Assembly: GCA_964542665.1 (NCBI GenBank)
Contig: CAZIUF010000001.1
Location: 75,771-139,770 of the forward strand
From: JAGOLU01 sp964542665
GTDB taxonomy: Bacteria > Patescibacteriota > Microgenomatia > UBA1406 > GWC2-37-13
Direction of reading: 5' to 3'
DNA length: 64,000 bases
The number at the start of each line of letters is the position of its first letter. Position 1 is the first letter of the stretch. Made by a program: the position numbers and the translations under genes. The notes below the pieces were generated by a model. It had not been told where the DNA came from. It worked only from the letters and a program-made list of their open reading frames with translations, and made no database searches. Of the stretch, positions 1 through 8,518 are shown piece after piece.

Positions 1-6
1 CGAAAG

Positions 7-258
7 ATGACGGTCCCACCTGCGGTGCTTGCTGTTAAAAAATCCATGGGTACTCTTGACAAGGTCATATCCATGATCGAAAGCAAAAAGAACTATGCTG
101 CCACGATTCAACAGATCGATGCTGCAATGGGTCTCGCCACTGCTGCCAAGAGATCACTCATGGCAACTCTATTGGAAGACACGGTCAAGGCTGGGGCAAA
201 GAATCCAAAAAAACTGGTAACAGATTTGCAGAAACTCTACACAAGTGGAGTGAAGTAA
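7..258 (+). CDS. CsoR/FrmR-family (DUF156) repressor-like protein; 5' end may lie outside window
   Basis: All-helical 83-residue protein from the ATG at 7. The frame is open back to base 1, so the true start may be earlier. Residues about 10-60 follow the helix pattern of CsoR/FrmR metal- or formaldehyde-sensing repressors: a DKVISMIESKKNY helix, then an alanine-rich TAAKRSLMATLLED helix. The copper ligands of CsoR (Cys in the YC-IDIL stretch, His and Cys in the next helix) are absent; the matching places read YAATIQ and LLEDTVKAG. A terminator follows, then a copper-type HMA/membrane protein locus 121 bp on, which fits a regulator of that locus. The signal sensed is unknown. Family call is by eye. 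Confidence 0.6.
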   Translation: MTVPPAVLAVKKSMGTLDKVISMIESKKNYAATIQQIDAAMGLATAAKRSLMATLLEDTVKAGAKNPKKLVTDLQKLYTSGVK

Positions 259-276
259 ATCTATTTCATCATATGC

Positions 277-307
277 ATCACCCCGATCTATCGGGGTGAT
301 TTTTTTA
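277..307 (+). terminator. Rho-independent terminator after the CsoR-like gene
   Basis: An 11-bp perfect stem (ATCACCCCGAT / ATCGGGGTGAT) with a two-base loop is followed directly by seven T. It lies 19 bp after the stop of the CsoR-like gene and separates it from the HMA gene. Confidence 0.9.
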
Positions 308-364
308 CCATATACCAGACACATCTCATTCAATTTCTACACCCTCATGCCGATTGTCTGCTGA

Positions 365-370
365 TACAAT
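365..370 (+). promoter_or_regulatory. -10 box (TACAAT) 8 bp before the HMA start
   Basis: TACAAT ends 8 bases before the ATG at 379 and no Shine-Dalgarno sequence is present. This is the first example of a TANNNT box placed so that transcription would begin at or next to the start codon, a pattern repeated across the window. No clear -35 box is seen. Confidence 0.55.
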
Positions 371-378
371 AGTCTCCT

Positions 379-576
379 ATGTCAGTCCAAAAAACCACCA
401 TCCACATCTCAGGGATGCATTGCGCGAGCTGTGATCTCCTGGTCAAAATGAAACTCAAAGAGATGAAAAATATCATCGATGTAGTCCCTGATTTTGAAAA
501 AAAACAGGCCATCATCACTCACAAAGATAATCTATCACTTGCTGAGGTCAACTCTGTCCTCTGCGAATCTGGCTAA
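379..576 (+). CDS. Heavy-metal-associated (HMA) copper-binding domain protein
   Basis: A 65-residue HMA domain with the metal-binding loop GMHCASC (residues 13-19) and the usual beta-alpha-beta-beta-alpha spacing. HMA domains bind Cu(I) through the CxxC and pass it to a partner. The protein stops at LCESG, where HMA domains normally continue as GY plus a last strand. After the TAA the same frame reads T-V-S-T and runs on without another stop into the next gene, whose GTG start is 3 bases past the stop. A single TAT/TAC-to-TAA change would therefore explain the split. It may be a broken N-terminal domain of the following protein or a separate chaperone made beside it. Confidence 0.8.
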   Translation: MSVQKTTIHISGMHCASCDLLVKMKLKEMKNIIDVVPDFEKKQAIITHKDNLSLAEVNSVLCESG

Positions 577-579
577 ACA

Positions 580-1728
580 GTGAGCACTATTGCTGATGCA
601 GTCAAAAATGATCGGAAAGTCGATGAGTTAGACGTCCACACGAACAAAGCTCACAATCTACAGGAAACACTGGGAATAGCTGCCATCCTTGCGATCCTCT
701 ATTTCTTTGCAAATCAATTTGGCATCCTGCCCGATAATTTGACTGGTGCAGGAACGTCGATCAGTGGAGCATTTATCTTGGGTCTGATTGCTTCCGTCTC
801 CACGTGTATGGCCACAACAGGCGCACTTTTCACGAGCTTTGTGAATAAACAGACGAAAACCAGCACTCTGCAAGTTGCGCTCTTGTTTATGATTGGAAGA
901 GTCGTGAGTTATGGAATATTTGGGTATATATTGGGATTGTTTGGGTCATTGTTCCTGGGTATCGTTCATCTTGGGTCAACATTTAGTTTTGTGATGGCTG
1001 CTGTTCTCATCCTCGTGGGACTAGATATGCTTCAGATCATCTCGCTTCATGCGGTACTCTCTCGGATCCCAGGTGGCAACCTGATATTTAATCTCCAAGA
1101 AAAGAAGTATGCAGCAAATCGCGTGGGGCTCATCGCAGCTGTCTTGGGAGCGCTCACCTACCTATTGCCCTGCGGCTTCACCCTCTCAACCCAAGCATAT
1201 GCATTGTCACTCGGTAATCCTATCCAAAGCTCACTCCTTATGATGGCATTTGCTCTCGGAACACTTCCGGCGCTTGGCTTTATCACTGTCCTCTCTCACC
1301 TGAGAACACAGTCTATATATCAGTACTTTCTCAAGGTCGTTGCGATCTTGATCATTGCTGTTGGCCTGAGTTATATGGTAAATACTGCTCAACTCTATGG
1401 ATTCAGTTTTGGCCAATCAACAACGCAAGATTCTGCAGAATCCCTTGCGCCGATTGAAAATGGTAAACAAATAGTCAGGATGACAGCCCAATCAAGTGGA
1501 TACTCACCAAGTCAGTTCACTGTCAAAGTTGGCATCCCCGTCCGATGGGAGATCGAGGGTAAGGAAATATTTAGTTGTGCGGGCACTATCCAAGCGCCTG
1601 GAGCTGGAGTACCTCTCACCAATCTCAAAGAGGGTAAAAACGTACTTGAGTTCACCCCTACAAAAACGGGAGATATAAACTTCTCCTGTAGTATGGGGAT
1701 GTTTAGTGGGAGATTTAAAGTAATCTAA
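580..1728 (+). CDS. DsbD/TauE-SafE-like membrane protein with C-terminal cupredoxin-like domain
   Basis: A 382-residue protein. Residues about 20-280 hold six or more hydrophobic helices with the paired Cys motifs STCMATTGAL and LLPCGFTLSTQ, typical of the DsbD/SafE-type transmembrane family. Residues about 300-382 form a cupredoxin-like beta domain with possible copper ligands in FSCAGT and NFSCSMGMFSG. Proteins of this build, often with an N-terminal HMA domain, are linked to copper handling. The GTG start at 580 lies in the same frame as the HMA gene and 3 bases after its stop, so translation is coupled or the two were once one gene. The substrate is inferred from domain content. Confidence 0.75.
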   Translation: MSTIADAVKNDRKVDELDVHTNKAHNLQETLGIAAILAILYFFANQFGILPDNLTGAGTSISGAFILGLIASVSTCMATTGALFTSFVNKQTKTSTLQVALLFMIGRVVSYGIFGYILGLFGSLFLGIVHLGSTFSFVMAAVLILVGLDMLQIISLHAVLSRIPGGNLIFNLQEKKYAANRVGLIAAVLGALTYLLPCGFTLSTQAYALSLGNPIQSSLLMMAFALGTLPALGFITVLSHLRTQSIYQYFLKVVAILIIAVGLSYMVNTAQLYGFSFGQSTTQDSAESLAPIENGKQIVRMTAQSSGYSPSQFTVKVGIPVRWEIEGKEIFSCAGTIQAPGAGVPLTNLKEGKNVLEFTPTKTGDINFSCSMGMFSGRFKVI

Positions 1729-1774
1729 GAGCTACATTGCGAGAATAAAACGGCCGTGCAATCTCACTTACAGC

Positions 1775-2044
1775 CTAGTTTGTCTGCAAGTCACTCATCG
1801 TGTCATTGAGATCAGTCATATCAATTGAATTGATTGTTGCATCGAGATCGTCAATGTTTACTTCTACGATTGCAACGGTTGGGGTAATTGACGCTTCGGT
1901 TGGTGCACCACTAGTGGATGATGATGCTGACTCTTTATATTTCAGTGGGTTTCCACCAGGTGTTTTTTGATTAATCACATAATATCCGAGTCCAAGCGCA
2001 AAGACGAGCGTGATCAAGATGATGGGCACAAGTAGTTGTTTCAT
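1775..2044 (-). CDS. Hypothetical protein with one N-terminal membrane helix
   Basis: An 89-residue protein of unknown family. Residues 4-25 form one hydrophobic helix (LLVPIILITLVFALGLGYYV). The rest is Ser/Thr/Ala-rich, ending in an acidic Asp-rich tail (DLDATINSIDMTDLNDTMSD). It is probably a small membrane-anchored protein facing outward. It converges with the copper locus. A TATAAT box lies 18 bp before the ATG, so its leader is short. Confidence 0.55.
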   Translation of the reverse strand: MKQLLVPIILITLVFALGLGYYVINQKTPGGNPLKYKESASSSTSGAPTEASITPTVAIVEVNIDDLDATINSIDMTDLNDTMSDLQTN

Positions 2045-2090
2045 AGTGACGTGGATAAATTGATTATAGGTGCATCATAACACAAACATC

Positions 2091-2131
2091 AGGTGGCCCT
2101 CACCTGCCACATGACATCGTGAGGGCCACCT
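2091..2131 (-). terminator. Strong hairpin after the coiled-coil protein gene
   Basis: A 13-bp perfect stem (2091-2103 with 2119-2131, AGGTGGCCCTCAC / GTGAGGGCCACCT) around a 15-base loop sits just past the stop at 2144. There is no long T tract on either side, so termination efficiency is uncertain. Confidence 0.6.
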
Positions 2132-2143
2132 TGGTACTAAATA

Positions 2144-2863
2144 CTATTCTATTGGTTCTGCTGTTGGCGTGACCTTAGCAGGTGGCGTGATCAACGCCTT
2201 CAAGGCATCCAGATTTGGCTTAAGCGTATCCTTGATAAATGAGATAATATCTTTGGCATCTGCAAAGACTACCTTTTGGGCATCTCGTGCTGCTTCTAGG
2301 GCTGCTTTAAACTCACCTTGTGATTCACCACATACAAATGATTTGGTAGCTTTGAGTTTTTCCATATAGGCAGCGTGATCGGCGGCAAGCTTATCTATCT
2401 TTGTCTGGAGAGTCACCAGATTTGCTTCAAGAGTTGCGACATCGACACCTCGAGCCTTGAGCTTCGTGATGCGCTCTTGCACTCGCTCTTTGATCGTCAT
2501 GAAAACTTTTATGCGACCATTGTGATCACTTTCAAATTTTTCAATGCGTTTATCAATATTTTCAGTGACCTTGCTGCAGCGTTCAGTGACATTTTCTTTT
2601 CTTTGCTCTTTTGCTTCCTCACGCACATTTTCTCGTTTTTCTTTTGCTTCCTCGCGGATATCTTCTCGCTTTTCTTTTGCAGCTTCACGTTGAGCAGCTA
2701 AAGTCTCTCGGACTTTCTCCTGCTCCTCTTTGATCCGTTCACGTGCTTCTTCTTGTGCTTTTCGAAGCGTCTCGCTAGACGAGGTAACTGCTTGTACAGA
2801 AGAGAACATTCCACACAACACTAACAAGGAAAGTGCAGAAAGGACAATGTGCTTCATTTTCAT
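2144..2863 (-). CDS. Secreted coiled-coil protein with 11-residue repeats
   Basis: A 239-residue protein. A clear signal peptide (residues 1-25, LSALSLLVLCGMFSSVQA) is followed by a highly charged helical region (about 30-95) in which the unit REEAKEKRENV recurs with an 11-residue period, suggesting a long coiled coil. A second helical part (95-220) holds two Cys. The C-terminus is Thr/Pro-rich. No enzyme motif is seen, so a structural extracellular role is likely. The gene starts 7 bp after an AATTATT element and is monocistronic or the last of a run. Confidence 0.6.
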   Translation of the reverse strand: MKMKHIVLSALSLLVLCGMFSSVQAVTSSSETLRKAQEEARERIKEEQEKVRETLAAQREAAKEKREDIREEAKEKRENVREEAKEQRKENVTERCSKVTENIDKRIEKFESDHNGRIKVFMTIKERVQERITKLKARGVDVATLEANLVTLQTKIDKLAADHAAYMEKLKATKSFVCGESQGEFKAALEAARDAQKVVFADAKDIISFIKDTLKPNLDALKALITPPAKVTPTAEPIE

Positions 2864-2917
2864 AAGATGAAATAATTAGTATCTAAAGAGTAATATGCAG
2901 CAGATGTCCAAATAGTT

Positions 2918-3412
2918 TCATTTAGCCGAAATCAGTGCTTGATCAAGCCATGTATGAAGTGATTCTTGTGCTGTGGGCGTGTGAAAATAGTATCCATCTA
3001 TCCGTAGGAGTTCCGACACTATGTGTGCATGTGAAACTGTGAGAAAATCAGCAAGGATATCTACTGCTCCACAAAATACTGGATACTTTTTATCACCAAG
3101 CCCAAACACAGCGCACGGTTTATTTTGCAAATCTAGAGTGCTTGTTCTTTGTTTCGCATCAACATCATATCCGTATTGCTTAAACAAAGAGAAGAAGTCA
3201 TAGTGGGGTTGGCCATTGTGCTTAAAGTTGTCCCGTTCCCAACTTGGAGAACCCATGATCAGCAAATCGGGTCCTTTTAAATCTTTTTCTTGCACATCTT
3301 TGACTAAAATGATCTTGCATGTGTGCCCCAAACCCGTGCAGAGTTCTTGAATATATTCAGCAGCGGACAATGTACCTGAGGAAAATGTGGCGTATACGAG
3401 ATGTATGAGCAT
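2918..3412 (-). CDS. Flavodoxin-like protein
   Basis: A 164-residue protein with the flavodoxin fold. The N-terminal strand LIHLVYATFSSGTLSAAEYI gives the FMN phosphate loop (T-x-S-S-G-T), LLIMGSPSWE gives the 50s loop with a Trp that can stack on FMN, and CAVFGLGDKKYPVFCGAVDIL gives the 90s loop (GLGD..Y..FC). It would carry electrons on FMN in the cytoplasm. The partner is not visible nearby. Start: TATAAT at 3419-3424 ends 6 bp before the ATG, giving a probable leaderless transcript. Confidence 0.8.
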   Translation of the reverse strand: MLIHLVYATFSSGTLSAAEYIQELCTGLGHTCKIILVKDVQEKDLKGPDLLIMGSPSWERDNFKHNGQPHYDFFSLFKQYGYDVDAKQRTSTLDLQNKPCAVFGLGDKKYPVFCGAVDILADFLTVSHAHIVSELLRIDGYYFHTPTAQESLHTWLDQALISAK

Positions 3413-3457
3413 TACTTCATTATACAGAGAAATTGATGCAGTCGACGTATCCTCACA

Positions 3458-3787
3458 TCACTTTTCACTTTTCTCTTTTGGTTCTTTCATGATGAGCGAA
3501 ACTGCTTTGTTGATGATAAAGTAAACAATAGTTAGAAGAATGAGAAAGTATATAAGGCTATTCAAAAATAATCCGACTTTGATCGTGTCAAAGATCGTAA
3601 ACTCTGAAAAGGCTCCTCTACTGCCCAGTATCATACCGATGATGGGGTTGATGATGTTATCTACCAAACTACCCACAAGTCTTGTTGCAGCACCACCAAC
3701 GATGACACCAACTGCGAGACCAACGATATTTTGAGTACGAACAAAGTTCTTAAACCCATCGAGTTCAGCCCGTGCTTTGCTATACAT
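3458..3787 (-). CDS. mscL: Large-conductance mechanosensitive channel MscL
   Basis: A 109-residue protein, shorter than the usual 130 or so. The first helix carries the family signature (FKNFVRTQNIVGLAVGVIVG) and the pore-lining helix with its glycine/alanine pattern, followed by NIINPIIGMILG. The second membrane helix lies at about 72-96 and a basic cytoplasmic tail follows. The periplasmic loop is short, which explains the length. MscL opens under membrane tension to release solutes after osmotic downshock. Confidence 0.92.
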   Translation of the reverse strand: MYSKARAELDGFKNFVRTQNIVGLAVGVIVGGAATRLVGSLVDNIINPIIGMILGSRGAFSEFTIFDTIKVGLFLNSLIYFLILLTIVYFIINKAVSLIMKEPKEKSEK

Positions 3788-3836
3788 ACATATTTAGAAA
3801 TACTAATAGGGAAAGTATATCGTAAAACTATTGTGC

Positions 3837-4721
3837 TTAAATCTGTAGTAATGTCTCGATCACTTTTTGGGCCAGTGCAATAGTCCTGCCTGCACCTGGT
3901 TTGTGTGGGTTCACCTCGACGAGGTCCATCGAGAGATGTTTGGCTTTTGCAAACTCTTCAAGCAGTGGAAATACTTGGGCTGGATCAAGTCCGTCAGGAG
4001 CAGGTGTGCCTGTGGCAGGAGCAAGGGCAACATCAAATACATCTATGTCAAAACTCACGTGGATATGGTCGTACTGACTCACGAGAGAGCGCACATGGGT
4101 ACGAGCACTATCAAAATCAGAGAGAAGATCTTGTTTGCCCCAAACTGAGATGTGATTGTCTCTGATATACCTCTGCTCTTCTTCCTCTATATCTAGATTG
4201 CCATAAAAAGTGATGCTATGTGGATCAAGACGACGACCAACCAGGGCATCGATCGATGGTTCACCAATACCTGTGGTCAATGCTCGAGCCCACATCCCAT
4301 GGAAGTTGCCTGTTGGTGAGGTGTTGAGCAGATGTAGATCTCCGTGTGAGTCAAAGTGCACACTTGCAAAGGTATGATCTGAAGGAAGGCGACGTAAGAG
4401 TGCGAGAGTTGAACAAAAAGCCACACTATGATCGCCGCCGAGAACAACTTGTACTTGATCTGGACGAAGCTGGTCGTTGATTTGTTGGGTAAAAAGATCA
4501 CTTTCTCTGGCTAAAACCTCCATGTACACCTTTTTATCAATCGACTCAGGCGATGAAAACTGAAAGTGGGACATCGAGTAATTCGATTGGAGTTGGGTCA
4601 AAAATGCTGGGCTTAGAACTGCATCGGGCCCATCCTCTACACCGATATTCACCTCATTTGACTTACTAGGTATATGTGCGAGTCCGAGACGAGATGAGGC
4701 TTTGAAAAAATGGATGTGCAT
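3837..4721 (-). CDS. Arginase/agmatinase-family metallohydrolase
   Basis: About 294 residues. The three manganese-ligand motifs of the ureohydrolase family are intact: GGDHS, DSHGD and SFDIDVFD, the last followed by the substrate-loop sequence ATGTPAPDGL. Members hydrolyse arginine, agmatine or formiminoglutamate; the exact substrate cannot be read from sequence. If it is agmatinase it would make putrescine, the substrate of the homospermidine synthase at 9705-11150. I chose the ATG at 4721; a TTG at 4736 overlapping the upstream stop is possible. It lies directly downstream of the 4733-5158 gene, probably on the same transcript. Confidence 0.85.
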   Translation of the reverse strand: MHIHFFKASSRLGLAHIPSKSNEVNIGVEDGPDAVLSPAFLTQLQSNYSMSHFQFSSPESIDKKVYMEVLARESDLFTQQINDQLRPDQVQVVLGGDHSVAFCSTLALLRRLPSDHTFASVHFDSHGDLHLLNTSPTGNFHGMWARALTTGIGEPSIDALVGRRLDPHSITFYGNLDIEEEEQRYIRDNHISVWGKQDLLSDFDSARTHVRSLVSQYDHIHVSFDIDVFDVALAPATGTPAPDGLDPAQVFPLLEEFAKAKHLSMDLVEVNPHKPGAGRTIALAQKVIETLLQI

Positions 4722-4732
4722 AGGATATATGA

Positions 4733-5158
4733 TCAAGGAGTAAATGTAGGATCCAAGGCCTTGAGCTTACGCGTGAGTGAGTCTACCGAAGTCTTGTCTT
4801 GCATCTGATCCGCAATCATAAGAAGTTGATAGTTGAGTTCTCGACTATCTGGTTGACGAACGAGTAATGATTGGATTCTGTCTCGATGAGCAAGTCTTAG
4901 GGTATAGGGGCTCGTTAGATCGTCACTATTTGTGCTATATGTGTCTGCATACAAACGTGCAAGAGTAGACCAGTCTCGATCAACGATGAGTGTGGCTGCG
5001 ACCAATTTGGGTTGTAGAAGCAATTGAGCAAAACGATTGAGGACACGGCGTCCTGTCGAAGCTGTGAGCCACACACTATACCCTCCCCACGCAAGAAGTA
5101 GCAGAAAAATGAAAAACCAACGATATGCACGGATCTGTGTAATCAACATCGTGCGCAT
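4733..5158 (-). CDS. Hypothetical membrane-anchored protein
   Basis: A 141-residue protein with one N-terminal hydrophobic helix (residues 13-31, RWFFIFLLLLAWGGYSVWL) and a soluble mostly helical remainder that may form a TPR-like hairpin (LARLYADTYS..., RELNYQLLMIADQMQD). No known family is recognised. A TATGAT box ends 3 bp before the ATG. It is the first gene of a likely two-gene unit with the arginase-family gene. Confidence 0.6.
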   Translation of the reverse strand: MRTMLITQIRAYRWFFIFLLLLAWGGYSVWLTASTGRRVLNRFAQLLLQPKLVAATLIVDRDWSTLARLYADTYSTNSDDLTSPYTLRLAHRDRIQSLLVRQPDSRELNYQLLMIADQMQDKTSVDSLTRKLKALDPTFTP

Positions 5159-5245
5159 AGTATCATATAAAGAGTATTTGTCGCAATAAGTTAGAAATAT
5201 GTTGAGCTTGCAGAGTGGCCTATCGACGAACTACAATGGATGTCT

Positions 5246-7603
5246 ATGGATTCCTTTAAGCCGATCATAGATGCAACGATCAATGTGCTCATTGTGGGGG
5301 CGTTTTTGATGACGTCCGGAGCGGTTGCAGGAGTCGTAGCCTATCTTTTCATCTTTTACGCACGACTTCGTAAGCGCATGCAGATCTCGCTTGAGATGAC
5401 CACGCTTGAAATACAGCTCACTCGCGATAACGAGATCAAGATAGATGCTGCCGAACAAATGTTTTCGTCATTGGGCGGGATTAAGAAAACTGGGTTTTTT
5501 AAGTTCCTCGAGGTTGAAGATGTGATCGCATTTGAAATCGTGGGGCGCAAAGGTGAGATCCGTTTTTATGTATCTGCGCCAAATAAGCTGATTGATTTGG
5601 TTGAGAAAACGATTTACTCGTACTATCCGTCTTCCAATATTCATAAGGTGGATGAGCCAAACATATTTACGCAAGAAGGAAAGGTTTCCTATGGCTGCCT
5701 TGTCCAAAAGAGTAAATCCTACATGCCTATCAAGACCTATCGAGAGATCCCTACAGATACGCTTTCCTCTATCCTCTCAGCGGTTTCCAAGATGGGAGAT
5801 GGCGAGGGGGCGATGATTCAGTTGCTTATCCGACCTTCAGATGGCAAATGGAAATCCAAGGGCAAAGAATATATAGCCGATTCGAAGAGGAAAGAATCCA
5901 CTCCCGACAAGGCAACGTATAAAACTGATCCGAAGATGCTCGAGAAAATCGATGAGAAAGTCACGCGGATGGGATTTGAGACGATCATCAGATATGTTGT
6001 CTGCTCGCCTACCAAAGAGATGGCCGAGGTGCATGTGCGCAATCTGAAATCGGCCTATTCTCAGTTCAATTCGGATTTGAACTCGCTGACCAAACCAAAA
6101 ATCACTTTCAAGGGTCCATTCATGACCAACTTCATCTATCGGTTCTTCCCGATGGTTGAACTGATCCCTTATGGCAAGCTCGTGTCTATCTTTTCAACTG
6201 ATGAGCTCGCGAGCTTTTTCCATTTCCCCAACAAGTCAGTCGAGGCACCCAACGTCATGTGGCTCAAAGCAAAAACTTCAGCTGTCTCTGCGGAAGTTCC
6301 AAGTGAGGGAGGTACGATGGTCGGTGTGGCTCAGTATCGAGGGGTCCGGCGACCAGTGCATATCCTCATGAAAGATCGTATGCGTCACTGCTATATCATC
6401 GGTCGTACGGGTACCGGTAAATCAGAGCTATTGATTGAGATGATCCGACAAGATATCCGTGCAGGATTTGGCGTATGCGTGATCGATCCACATGGAGATC
6501 TCATCGATGATGTACTCCGCTTTATCCCGCCTCAACGTGCAGAAGATGTGATTTTATTTGATCCATCTGACACTGATCGTCCTATCGGTCTCAACTTACT
6601 TGAGTCGGCAACAGAGGAAGAAAAGCACTTCATCACCGGAGCAATCATCAACCTCATGTATAAACTGTACGATCCTCAGCGCACGGGTATCATCGGTCCA
6701 CGATTTGAACACGCGGTCCGCAATGCTATGTTAACGATCATGTGTGAGCCAGGCGCGACCTTCGTCGAGATCGTTCGTATCATGACTGATCCAAAGTATG
6801 TGCAAGAACTATTGCCGAAAGTCAAAGATCCCATCATCCGTCGCTATTGGACTGATCAGATAGCCCAGACTTCAGACTTTCATAAGTCCGAGGTGCTTGA
6901 CTATATCGTCTCAAAGTTCGGAAAATTCATCACCAACACCATGATGCGTAACATCATCGGTCAATCAAAGTCATCTTTTGATTTCCGCAAAGTCATGGAT
7001 GAAGGAAAAATATTGCTCGTCAATCTGTCAAAGGGAAAAATGGGTGAAGAGAACTCGACTTTCTTAGGTCTCCTAGTTGTGCCAAAGATCCTTGCGGCAG
7101 CCATGAGTCGCGTTGATATGCCACAAGACAAGCGTCGTGAGTTCTTCCTCTATGTCGACGAGTTCCAAAACTTTGCAACTCCTGATTTCGCCACCATTCT
7201 CTCTGAAGCGAGAAAGTATAAACTCGCGCTCACCGTCGCGAATCAGTTCATCGGTCAGATGGATGAAGAAGTGAAAAATGCCGTATTTGGAAACGTCGGT
7301 ACTCAAATGGTGTTGCGAACTGGCGTCACTGATGCAAGCTTTCTGCAGCGTGAGTTCCAGCCGTACTTCAATGAGACAGACATCGTTAATCAAGAAAGAT
7401 TCCATGCCTATATGAAAACGATCGTAAACAACGAACCTGTGCCTCCTTTCTCCATCGACATGACCAAAGACTACGCCAAACATATGGCAGATCGCGAAGC
7501 AGGTGAGAAGATCGCTCAAGCCATCATGCAACTTTCACGACTCAAGTATGGTCGTCCAAAGGAGATCGTCGAGGCAGAGATAGTGCAACGCGCGAGGTTG
7601 TAA
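5246..7603 (+). CDS. VirD4/TraG-HerA-type ATPase of a type IV secretion-like system
   Basis: About 785 residues. An N-terminal membrane helix (about 9-38) precedes a cytoplasmic domain of mixed strands. The ATPase core follows: Walker A GRTGTGKSELL near residue 387, HGD after the first strand (IDPHGDLIDDV), and Walker B FFLYVDEFQNF near 634 followed by a TraM-recognition-like segment (ILSEARKYKLALTVANQFIGQM). Such coupling ATPases feed DNA or protein into type IV secretion or pilus machines. Pilin-like genes lie about 16 kb away at 23-33 kb. Start: TACAAT at 5232-5237 points to the ATG at 5246; the ATG at 5240 would be only 2 bp away. Confidence 0.8.
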   Translation: MDSFKPIIDATINVLIVGAFLMTSGAVAGVVAYLFIFYARLRKRMQISLEMTTLEIQLTRDNEIKIDAAEQMFSSLGGIKKTGFFKFLEVEDVIAFEIVGRKGEIRFYVSAPNKLIDLVEKTIYSYYPSSNIHKVDEPNIFTQEGKVSYGCLVQKSKSYMPIKTYREIPTDTLSSILSAVSKMGDGEGAMIQLLIRPSDGKWKSKGKEYIADSKRKESTPDKATYKTDPKMLEKIDEKVTRMGFETIIRYVVCSPTKEMAEVHVRNLKSAYSQFNSDLNSLTKPKITFKGPFMTNFIYRFFPMVELIPYGKLVSIFSTDELASFFHFPNKSVEAPNVMWLKAKTSAVSAEVPSEGGTMVGVAQYRGVRRPVHILMKDRMRHCYIIGRTGTGKSELLIEMIRQDIRAGFGVCVIDPHGDLIDDVLRFIPPQRAEDVILFDPSDTDRPIGLNLLESATEEEKHFITGAIINLMYKLYDPQRTGIIGPRFEHAVRNAMLTIMCEPGATFVEIVRIMTDPKYVQELLPKVKDPIIRRYWTDQIAQTSDFHKSEVLDYIVSKFGKFITNTMMRNIIGQSKSSFDFRKVMDEGKILLVNLSKGKMGEENSTFLGLLVVPKILAAAMSRVDMPQDKRREFFLYVDEFQNFATPDFATILSEARKYKLALTVANQFIGQMDEEVKNAVFGNVGTQMVLRTGVTDASFLQREFQPYFNETDIVNQERFHAYMKTIVNNEPVPPFSIDMTKDYAKHMADREAGEKIAQAIMQLSRLKYGRPKEIVEAEIVQRARL

Positions 7604-7673
7604 TATTGACCAGCCTCAGGCTCTATCTCACATAACTGCGTTTTGCCAAGTTGTAAACTCAACCAAAGATATA

Positions 7674-8117
7674 CTACGTAGGACTTGGTGTGGGAGGAAC
7701 AGGCGTTTCAGTTGGAGTCAGTGTTACCGTTGGCGTCAAAGATGGAGTGGGTGTCTGCGTAAGTGTTGGGGTCAGTGTCAGAGTTGGCGTAGTGGTCACT
7801 GTTGCGGTTGGTACTGTTGATGGGCTTGGGGTGAGGGTTGATGTGGGTACTTTAGTTGGTGTCACAGTCATCTTCTTTTTCGGAGTTGCAGTGATTTCTT
7901 CTGTTGGGGTAACTGCAATGGTTGTAGTCGGAGTTATGTCTTCCGCAGATGTGTTTGTTGGGCTAGTCCCTCGTCCATATATGAAAAATAATACTGAGAG
8001 GATGATGACCGTAACTGTGCCCAAAGCTCCAAGGATGATCACTGCCATCTTGGTGTGATTTGGTGGGATTATTTCAGGAGCAAGTGAGGCTGGAAGTGGA
8101 GAAAAGTTTTGTTCCAT
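7674..8117 (-). CDS. Membrane-anchored Thr/Pro-rich low-complexity protein
   Basis: A 147-residue protein with a short cytoplasmic N-terminus, one membrane helix (residues 24-48, VIILGALGTVTVIILSVLFFIYG) and an extracellular tail made almost wholly of Thr/Pro/Val repeats (TPTLTLTPTLTQTPTPS). This looks like a wall-spanning stalk or heavily modified linker. The opposite strand carries a Val/Gly-rich open frame that is only the mirror of the repeats. Confidence 0.6.
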   Translation of the reverse strand: MEQNFSPLPASLAPEIIPPNHTKMAVIILGALGTVTVIILSVLFFIYGRGTSPTNTSAEDITPTTTIAVTPTEEITATPKKKMTVTPTKVPTSTLTPSPSTVPTATVTTTPTLTLTPTLTQTPTPSLTPTVTLTPTETPVPPTPSPT

Positions 8118-8168
8118 AGAAAAGTACTAGAACTCAATGGTACACAAAACATATCAAAATACAACACC

Positions 8169-8504
8169 TTATACTCCAAATATCTGTTTTATATCCATCC
8201 AGACTCGCTTCCAGAAACCTGCATTTTTATAAATGAGGTATCGCTGTTGCCGCGCATGATCTCTCGTGCCTTCATATGGTGGATCGATCCAACATGATAA
8301 AACAAGTGGCTCTCCGGTCCTCGCTGAGCCAACTATTGCCGTCACTCTTTTGGGACCAAATTTCTTGACATATTCCATGGTGCCATTTTGTTTTCCTGGC
8401 GCTACTTTGTCTGGTGAAGAGATCGTAAACTCCACCATCGTTTTTTTAAAGTATCGCTCTTCAAGTCTTTTGAGTGCGTGATCGGTAAAGATGATTTGGG
8501 ACAT
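8169..8504 (-). CDS. DUF4258-like small protein
   Basis: A 111-residue protein. The N-terminal FTDHALKRLEERYFKK motif matches the DUF4258-type fold (His followed by a basic RxxxR helix), which is related to RelE-like toxins and often found in small stand-alone genes. No antitoxin-like partner is adjacent. It lies 14 bp downstream of the HAM1-type gene, so it is probably the last gene of that minus-strand unit. Function is not known. Confidence 0.5.
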   Translation of the reverse strand: MSQIIFTDHALKRLEERYFKKTMVEFTISSPDKVAPGKQNGTMEYVKKFGPKRVTAIVGSARTGEPLVLSCWIDPPYEGTRDHARQQRYLIYKNAGFWKRVWMDIKQIFGV

Positions 8505-8518
8505 ATGTTGGGATCGTT

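Noticed and set aside
7690..8058. Val/Gly-rich plus-strand open frame
   Set aside because: It is the complement of the Thr/Pro repeats of the 7674-8117 gene; repeat codons keep the other strand open.
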